From contig JAURNF010000249.1 in the NCBI GenBank assembly GCA_030830285.1, positions 1 to 26,947 on the forward strand: DNA of 26,947 nt. Reading direction: 5' to 3'. This document shows, in pieces, positions 21,949 to 26,947 of the stretch. Below the pieces are notes generated by a model that ran no database searches, was not told the DNA's origin, and saw only the letters and a list, made by a program, of their open reading frames with translations. The stretch is from Candidatus Kapaibacterium sp. (GTDB lineage: Bacteria; Bacteroidota; Ignavibacteria; Kapaibacteriales; Kapaibacteriaceae). Position 1 is the stretch's first letter. Every line of letters begins with the position of its first letter. Made by a program: the position numbers and the translations under genes.

Positions 21949-22683
21949 TCAATACCTTGCGTTCTTCAGCCCCATCGTATGCAGGCGGTGTTGGAGGCTG
22001 GTCCAGAGGACGCCGAAGCCGTAGATGGTGCTGCGACGGAAGTTGATCGATGAAGCGTCGTCGAAGTACTTCGTTGGACAGGTGACTTCGGCGATTTCGA
22101 AGTCCTTCATGATGATCTGGGAGAGCATCTGGTTGTCGAAGACGAAGTCGTCGGAGTTCTTCTCGATGTCGATGGATTCCAGCACGGTGCGCGAGAAGGC
22201 ACGATAGCCGGTATGGTATTCCGAAAGCTTCTGTCCGACGAGGAGGTTCTGGATGAAGGTCAGACCACGGTTGGCGATGTACTTGTAGAGCGGCATGCCA
22301 CCCTTGCGTGCGCCATTGCCGAGGATGCGGCTACCGAGGACCACGTGATAGACATCGTTTGCGATGAGCCACGCCATCGACGGAATGAGTTGCGGTGTGT
22401 ACTGGTAGTCAGGATGGAGCATGATCACGATATCAGCTCCAAGCTCAAGCGCTGTGCGATAACACGTCTTTTGATTGCCGCCATAGCCGCGATTACGGTC
22501 ATGTCGAATCACATGCTTGATGCCGAGCTCACGTCCAACCTTTGACGTCTCGTCGCGTGAATGGTCATCGACGAGCACCACGTCGTCGACGATATCGAAA
22601 GGGATCTCGCGATACGTCATCTCAAGCGTCTTCGCAGCATTGTATGCTGGCAGAACGACGACGATGGTTTTGCCGTTGATCAT
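21949..22683 (-). CDS. GT2-family glycosyltransferase (DPM1/polyprenyl-phosphate type)
   Basis: A 244-residue cytosolic GT-A glycosyltransferase. It has VVVLPAYNAAKTLEMTY (8-24), VDDHSRDET for nucleotide-sugar binding, RNRGYGGNQKT, and MLHPDYQY in the position of the metal-binding DxD. This pattern fits the dolichol- or undecaprenyl-phosphate sugar transferases of family GT2, which load a sugar on a lipid carrier. No C-terminal membrane segments follow, as in the short soluble forms. The sugar is unknown. The ATG overlaps the stop of the SIMPL gene as ATGA. Confidence 0.9.
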   Translation of the reverse strand: MINGKTIVVVLPAYNAAKTLEMTYREIPFDIVDDVVLVDDHSRDETSKVGRELGIKHVIRHDRNRGYGGNQKTCYRTALELGADIVIMLHPDYQYTPQLIPSMAWLIANDVYHVVLGSRILGNGARKGGMPLYKYIANRGLTFIQNLLVGQKLSEYHTGYRAFSRTVLESIDIEKNSDDFVFDNQMLSQIIMKDFEIAEVTCPTKYFDDASSINFRRSTIYGFGVLWTSLQHRLHTMGLKNARY

Positions 22684-23381
22684 TCGATTTCGAAGATAAC
22701 ATCCACCGTTGCAGAAAGATCGAGCGTGCCGCCGCTGACAGGCGTGCTCTGCATCGCATCGGCATTGAGACTCCGTGCACCGCGTACGATGAAGTTGCCT
22801 CCATTATCGTGGGTGTTGCTGCTAATCGAGACTGGACGTAGAACCTTTGCACCAAGGGCGCCAGCAAGTGCGTCGGCGCGCGTACGTGCATTACGTGCAG
22901 CTTCGATCTGCAACGAATCGCGAAGCTGCTCGCTATTTGATCGCAGGAATGTGAGCTGATCGAGTGTATTGCCTCCACTCGCTACGGCCTCGTTGACTAC
23001 CGCTTCAACATTGTCGAGCTTGGTGAGTGTGATGGTGACAGCATTCTGCATCTGGTACTTTACAAGATTGCGGCGTCCCGACGTGTACTCGTACACAGGG
23101 GAGATCTGCAGTCGCGTTGTTGCGATATCCTTCTTTGCAATACCGATACGCTGCAGAGCATCGAAGATCGCGCGCACACGACGGTCGTTATCTGCCTTAA
23201 TCTTCGTGATGTCCATACCCTCGGTCACAACGCCGATGCGAACTTCAGCTTTGTCCGGCTGCACGTCCATCGTTGCTTCTCCCGTCACGCTAATCGTGCG
23301 GCGTTGATCAACTGGTTGGGCCTCGAGCAGCGTTGTTGCAAGCACGAGAGCAAGCGATGTGAGAGCGATACGGTACATCAT
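22680..23381 (-). CDS. SIMPL-domain (DUF541) exported protein
   Basis: A 233-residue protein with a signal peptide (MMYRIALTSLALVLATTLLEA) followed by a SIMPL/DUF541 domain. Recognisable parts are ISVTGEATMDVQPDKAEVRI near 30-49, DITKIKADNDRRVRAIFDAL, IATTRLQISPVYEY and the late ARTRADALAGALGAKV. The family forms oligomeric periplasmic or outer-membrane-associated proteins of poorly defined role, sometimes linked to stress resistance. The ATG at 23381 overlaps the ABC-F stop (ATGA); the next codon is also ATG. It lies between a ribosome-associated ATPase and a glycosyltransferase with no evident shared pathway. Confidence 0.9.
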   Translation of the reverse strand: MMYRIALTSLALVLATTLLEAQPVDQRRTISVTGEATMDVQPDKAEVRIGVVTEGMDITKIKADNDRRVRAIFDALQRIGIAKKDIATTRLQISPVYEYTSGRRNLVKYQMQNAVTITLTKLDNVEAVVNEAVASGGNTLDQLTFLRSNSEQLRDSLQIEAARNARTRADALAGALGAKVLRPVSISSNTHDNGGNFIVRGARSLNADAMQSTPVSGGTLDLSATVDVIFEIE

Positions 23382-25330
23382 GCGATGATCTCCGAGAGTG
23401 TCGTCCATTCTTCCATCAATGCATCGAGCAGACGCTTGGCGGTCTCATAACTTGTAACAGTCTTGTGCTGCTTCACCGGATCCTTGTAAAGCTCCGGATC
23501 TGCGAGCACGGGCTCAAGTCCCGCGATTGTCTTCTCTTGCACAGCGATCTGTCGCTCAATATCAGCGATGCGGCGCTCGGCCTTCTTCTTTTCCTTGTCG
23601 CGCTGCTTCTGCTCTTCACGAATCTCCGCTGCCGACTTCTGCGGCGCCGCTGGTTGTTCGTGTTTTTGATGCGATCCGTGCAGCGGGATCTCGTGCGGTG
23701 CAGGAGCATCCTTCACATGTGGATCATCGAGAAGCTTGAGATACGTATCAACGTCGCCCTCGTATTCCTTGAGCGTGCCACGACGAAACGCAATGATCTT
23801 CTCTGTGAGTCCATCCAAGAAGTCACGGTCGTGCGATACCACGATCATCGTGCCGTCGTACGAAAGAAGCGCTTCCTTCAGCACTTCTTTCGACAACATG
23901 TCGAGGTGGTTCGTTGGCTCGTCGAGGATGAGCAGGTTATATGGTTGCAGCAGCAAGCGTGCGATCGCAAGACGTGACTTCTCACCACCGCTGAGCACGC
24001 CAACCTTCTTGTTGATGTCATCGCCACGGAAGAGGAACGCACCGAGGAGCGAGCGAATACGCGGACGCATTTCAGGGGGCGACGCTTGCTCCATCACTTC
24101 GTACACAGAGTTGTGCCCGCCCATCATATCAGCCTGATGCTGCGCATAGTAGCCGATGCTCACGTTGTGTCCGAGTGTAACGGTGCCTGACGTGAGCGGC
24201 TCCACGCCGGCGATGACTTTCGCGAGTGTTGTCTTGCCTTCGCCATTCTTTCCGATGAAGGCGATCTTTTCTCCGCGCTCAAGTGCAAAGTCGACGCCCT
24301 TCAGAACTCGCTTCTCACCATAGTTCTTGACGATGCTAAGGCAGTCAACAACGGTGCGACCCGACCGTGGGGCAGGTGGGAAGGAGAAGTGAATCGAAGA
24401 TGTGTCTTCTTCGTCAACCTCGATCACTTCCATGCGTTGCAGCGCCTTGATGCGCGACTGTGCGCGAGATGCAAGCGAAGCCTTGTACTTGAACTTGTCG
24501 ATCCACTTCTGCATCCGCTCGCGCTCACGATTCTGTCGCGTGGCGAGTGCGCGTTGTTGTTCCATGCGCTCTGCGCGGATCTCTTCGTATTCCGAGTACG
24601 ACGCTGGGATGTCGTACACCTTAAACTTCGTGATCTCGATTGTGCGATTGGTGACGTTGTCGAGAAACGCACGGTCGTGCGAGATCAACACTACAGCGCC
24701 ATCGTACGACGTGAGGAAGTCTTCGAGCCAGCGCACGGAATCGATATCAAGGTGGTTCGTTGGCTCGTCAAGCAACAAACAGTCTGGGTGCGACAACAGC
24801 AGACGTCCGAGCTCGGCGCGCATTTGCCAGCCCCCTGAGAAGGCCGTCAAACCCTTATCAAGATCCGCTGGGTCAAAGCCGAGTCCGGTGAGCACGCGCT
24901 CGATATCTGCATGCATGGTGAGTCCACCACGACGCGCATACATATCGTTCGCATCTGTAAGACGCTGCACGAGCTGCATGTATGCATCGCTCTCGTAGTC
25001 GGTCCGTGTTTCGATCTGATGCTGCAGATGCTCGATCTCTGCTTGAAGTCTGAGCACTTCTTCAAACGCAAGCATTGCCGTTTCACGCAGTGTCTTGCTC
25101 AGATCGAGTGTAAGATCCTGCGACAGCAATCCGATGCGGATGCCTGTCTGCGTGGAAACGTCGCCGCTTGTTGCTGTGCGCTCGCGTGCGATGATGCCCA
25201 TCATTGTGGACTTGCCAGCGCCGTTGCGACCAACCAAGCCAATGCGATCGCCAGCTTGAATCAGAAACGAAACGTTCTTAAAGAGAATCCGCGTGCCGAA
25301 GTCGACCGTGATATTCGTAAGCGTGATCAC
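23378..25330 (-). CDS. ABC-F family ATPase (translation factor type)
   Basis: A 650-residue soluble protein with two ABC domains and no membrane part. The first has GRNGAGKS (34-41), the signature FSGGWQMR and DEPTNHLD. The second has GKNGEGKT, LSGGEKSR and DEPTNHLD. The Arg/Gln/Lys-rich linker between them is the P-site tRNA interaction motif of ABC-F proteins, and the Lys/Glu-rich C-terminal segment (about 560-650) is a coiled coil as in Uup/YdiF types. These proteins act on ribosomes. Which paralogue it is, and whether it gives antibiotic resistance, cannot be told. The GTG start overlaps the coaBC stop (GTGA), and the stop overlaps the SIMPL gene start. Confidence 0.95.
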   Translation of the reverse strand: MITLTNITVDFGTRILFKNVSFLIQAGDRIGLVGRNGAGKSTMMGIIARERTATSGDVSTQTGIRIGLLSQDLTLDLSKTLRETAMLAFEEVLRLQAEIEHLQHQIETRTDYESDAYMQLVQRLTDANDMYARRGGLTMHADIERVLTGLGFDPADLDKGLTAFSGGWQMRAELGRLLLSHPDCLLLDEPTNHLDIDSVRWLEDFLTSYDGAVVLISHDRAFLDNVTNRTIEITKFKVYDIPASYSEYEEIRAERMEQQRALATRQNRERERMQKWIDKFKYKASLASRAQSRIKALQRMEVIEVDEEDTSSIHFSFPPAPRSGRTVVDCLSIVKNYGEKRVLKGVDFALERGEKIAFIGKNGEGKTTLAKVIAGVEPLTSGTVTLGHNVSIGYYAQHQADMMGGHNSVYEVMEQASPPEMRPRIRSLLGAFLFRGDDINKKVGVLSGGEKSRLAIARLLLQPYNLLILDEPTNHLDMLSKEVLKEALLSYDGTMIVVSHDRDFLDGLTEKIIAFRRGTLKEYEGDVDTYLKLLDDPHVKDAPAPHEIPLHGSHQKHEQPAAPQKSAAEIREEQKQRDKEKKKAERRIADIERQIAVQEKTIAGLEPVLADPELYKDPVKQHKTVTSYETAKRLLDALMEEWTTLSEIIA

Positions 25331-26565
25331 AGCGTCTCCAGTGCATCAAGGATGAGTTCAGCGCATGCGCGTTTTGACATTGGCGGGTAGGTGCGTGGTT
25401 CGTGAGAATGCGTGATAAGGGTGATCGTGTTGTTGCCAGTGCCGAACCCACTGTCTGCAACACCAGCTTGATTCGCAACAATCATATCGGCGTTCTTGCG
25501 CACCAGCTTGTCTTTGCCATACGCCAACACATTGTCGTGCTCGAGTGCAAAGCCAACAACACGTTGATGTGATTGCTTTGCGGCACCAACAGTTGCAAGA
25601 ATGTCGCGTGTGCGAACAAGGTCAAGCGTTATTGTGTCGCTCGACTGCTCTGTCTTCTTCATCTTGCCATCAATCGGATGTGCAGGTGTGTAATCGGCCA
25701 CTGCTGCGGAGAAGATGAAGACATCCTGATCGGTAGTGCGCATCACTGCGTCGTACATTTCTGCCGCGCTCGTGATATCAACACGATGCACGCCGTGTGG
25801 TGTGTCGAGATGTGTCGGACCAGTTACGAGCGTAACGAGTGCGCCGCGCTGCTGTGCAGCAGCTGCAATCGCAAAGCCCATTGTGCCCGTTGCGTGGTTC
25901 ACGATCGCACGCACAGCGTCGATGCGTTCATGTGTCGGACCCGCTGTGATCACGACGCGCTTTCCTGCGAGTGATTGCGACGATGCGGGCGTGGACTCGT
26001 CGATCTCGTGCGTGTTTGTTGGTGTTGCGCGCATGTGTTGCTCTACAACCTCAACAAGTACGTCGAGCTCTGGAAGGCGTCCCTTGCCGACAAGACCCGA
26101 TGCGAGTTCGCCTTCGGCAGGGTCGATCACAACAATGCCATCAGCGCGAAGCTGCGCGACGTTGCGTTGCACACTCGGTTGGTCCCACATGTCGGTATCC
26201 ATTGCTGGAGCAACGAGCAGGGGAGTATCGAGTGGACGTGAGGCGATGACCGTCATCAGTGCGGTGTCGCACAGACCGTTGGCGATGCGCGCGACTGTTG
26301 TGGCCGAGCATGGCGCTACGAGCATCACATCGGCCCAGCGTGCCAGGTGCACGTGCCACGAGCCCCCTTCTTGAATCGACGGATCGTAGGGATCGATGAT
26401 CACTGGGTGTTGGGAGACAGCTTCTAGGGCAAGGGGCGCAACAAACGCCCGCGCCGACGGCGTCATCACCACGCGCACGTCATGTCCTGCACGACGAAGG
26501 TCGCGCACGAGCCACGGCGCTTTGTACGCCGAAACGCTGCCAGTGATACCGAGGAGAATCTTCAT
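25327..26565 (-). CDS. coaBC: Bifunctional phosphopantothenoylcysteine decarboxylase/synthetase CoaBC
   Basis: A 412-residue enzyme catalysing two steps of coenzyme A synthesis. The N-terminal CoaC flavoprotein part (1 to about 180) shows GITGSVSAYKAP (6-17), the active-site histidine in SWHVHLARWADVMLVAPCSA (about 71-73), the flexible cysteine in NGLCDTAL (Cys99) and APAMDTDMW (119-127), with Asp where E. coli has Asn; as far as I recall this variant is common in Bacteroidota. The CoaB part (about 205-412) shows VVITAGPTHERID, NHATGTMG, SAAVADYTP and GKMKK. I chose MKILLG at 26565; an in-frame ATG at 26583 lies inside the terminator stem and adds MALFVS. The first base of the ATG is 5 nt after the terminator's TTTTTG. 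The stop overlaps the ABC-F gene start. Confidence 0.96.
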   Translation of the reverse strand: MKILLGITGSVSAYKAPWLVRDLRRAGHDVRVVMTPSARAFVAPLALEAVSQHPVIIDPYDPSIQEGGSWHVHLARWADVMLVAPCSATTVARIANGLCDTALMTVIASRPLDTPLLVAPAMDTDMWDQPSVQRNVAQLRADGIVVIDPAEGELASGLVGKGRLPELDVLVEVVEQHMRATPTNTHEIDESTPASSQSLAGKRVVITAGPTHERIDAVRAIVNHATGTMGFAIAAAAQQRGALVTLVTGPTHLDTPHGVHRVDITSAAEMYDAVMRTTDQDVFIFSAAVADYTPAHPIDGKMKKTEQSSDTITLDLVRTRDILATVGAAKQSHQRVVGFALEHDNVLAYGKDKLVRKNADMIVANQAGVADSGFGTGNNTITLITHSHEPRTYPPMSKRACAELILDALETL

Positions 26566-26570
26566 GGAGA

Positions 26571-26605
26571 CAAAAAGAGCCATCGCGGGTGTCCCGGATG
26601 GCTCT
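26571..26605 (-). terminator. Intrinsic terminator after rpoZ, next to the coaBC start
   Basis: On the minus strand AGAGCCATC pairs with GATGGCTCT (9 bp). Inside, CGGG pairs with CCCG around a 3-nt loop with one bulged C, giving 13 pairs. A TTTTTG run follows at once. It starts 20 bp after the rpoZ stop and ends 5 nt before the coaBC ATG. It should end most rpoZ transcripts. Confidence 0.88.
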
Positions 26606-26625
26606 GAATCGATGGTTGCGTGAAC

Positions 26626-26937
26626 TTACTCCGTGGCAGCAGGCGCTTCAGCGCCGTTGCGGAGGTGGATCTGACCGCTAGTCATCTCCTTCATCGCCAT
26701 GAATGTTGGCTTCGGGAGAAGGTCAAATTCCTTTGAGATCGCGATTTGATCTGCGTTTGGACCCTCTGCTTCGTCGGTGTCAACGATCACGTCGGCAAGG
26801 CGCTCAGAGATCTGCGTCTTGATTTGGTCGTTGATCTGACGTGAGCGCAACCCCATGGCTACGATGGACTTATAGATCGAGCCCTTTGCCGACTCGTCCA
26901 TGCGGACCTTGACAGGATTTACGATGTACGTGCTCAT
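26626..26937 (-). CDS. rpoZ: RNA polymerase omega subunit (Rpb6/RpoZ type)
   Basis: A 103-residue protein of the omega/Rpb6 family as found in Bacteroidota and Chlorobiota. It contains KGSIYKSIVAMGLRSRQIND (given in part) and then VIVDTDEAEGPNADQIAISKEFDLLPKPTF, which match the helical core that wraps the beta' C-terminus. It promotes RNA polymerase assembly. It ends with a short Ala/Glu tail. GGAG lies 6 nt before the ATG at 26937. A position just ahead of coaBC is a common arrangement for omega in this group, usually after guanylate kinase, which would lie beyond the window edge. The gene is followed by a strong terminator. Confidence 0.88.
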   Translation of the reverse strand: MSTYIVNPVKVRMDESAKGSIYKSIVAMGLRSRQINDQIKTQISERLADVIVDTDEAEGPNADQIAISKEFDLLPKPTFMAMKEMTSGQIHLRNGAEAPAATE

Positions 26938-26947
26938 AAACTACTCC

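Noticed and set aside
1..26947. A defence, toxin-antitoxin or prophage system
   Set aside because: I found no nuclease, methyltransferase, toxin pair, integrase or phage structural gene; the genes are housekeeping, envelope and sulfur-related.

Overview
The window carries 26 protein-coding genes packed almost without gaps. It is a chromosomal segment of a moderately GC-rich bacterium. The gene content suggests the Bacteroidota-Chlorobiota (FCB) group, perhaps a Kapabacteria/Chlorobi-type lineage: the dCTP deaminase is the variant I associate with Bacteroidetes, there are DUF1684 and SIMPL proteins, and several genes start 3-5 nt after a TAnnTTTG-like box, the -7 element of that group. This placement is an inference, not an alignment result. 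I see no rRNA, tRNA, CRISPR array, prophage or insertion sequence.

Region 1 (1-7597, minus strand): a probable eight-gene unit in the order YdfG-like SDR, acylphosphatase, second SDR, patatin/BamA outer-membrane phospholipase, J-domain protein, HIT-membrane-rhodanese fusion, sigma-54 activator without receiver domain, and a cyclase-family hydrolase cut by the window edge. Gaps are 2-39 bp. Region 2 (7615-10298, plus): an M16-like protein without its zinc motif, coupled by ATGA to a DcuC-family carrier. The two divergent units are only 17 bp apart, around a perfect 12-bp palindrome that looks like a shared promoter. Region 3 (10234-11703, minus): an unrecognised helical-repeat protein whose 3' end overlaps the carrier gene. 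Then comes a 326-bp divergent intergenic region with a dyad and a strong hairpin.

Region 4 (12030-15532, plus): cysteine desulfurase, MoxR-type ATPase and the ribosome-assembly GTPase Der. Region 5 (15547-19116, minus): a persulfide-handling cassette made of a Crp/Fnr regulator, a CstB-like protein (metallo-beta-lactamase fold plus inactive and active rhodanese domains), a free rhodanese, thioredoxin and a TSUP/TauE exporter. The last four overlap at every junction. The expected logic is oxidation and transfer of persulfide sulfur, reduction of the carriers by thioredoxin and export of a sulfur oxyanion, under Crp-family control. A small sigma-like gene (19172-19672, plus) is divergent from crp.

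Region 6 (19644-26937, minus): RNA polymerase omega, an intrinsic terminator, CoaBC, an ABC-F ATPase, a SIMPL-domain protein, a GT2 glycosyltransferase, a REP-like hairpin with octamer repeats, dCTP deaminase, two lipoproteins (one DUF1684) and a small unknown protein.

Most noteworthy are the recurring leaderless-start signature, the palindromic bidirectional start region, the CstB-like cassette, the HIT-rhodanese fusion and the terminator that runs directly into the coaBC start. I did not find a clear-cut new defence or mobile system.
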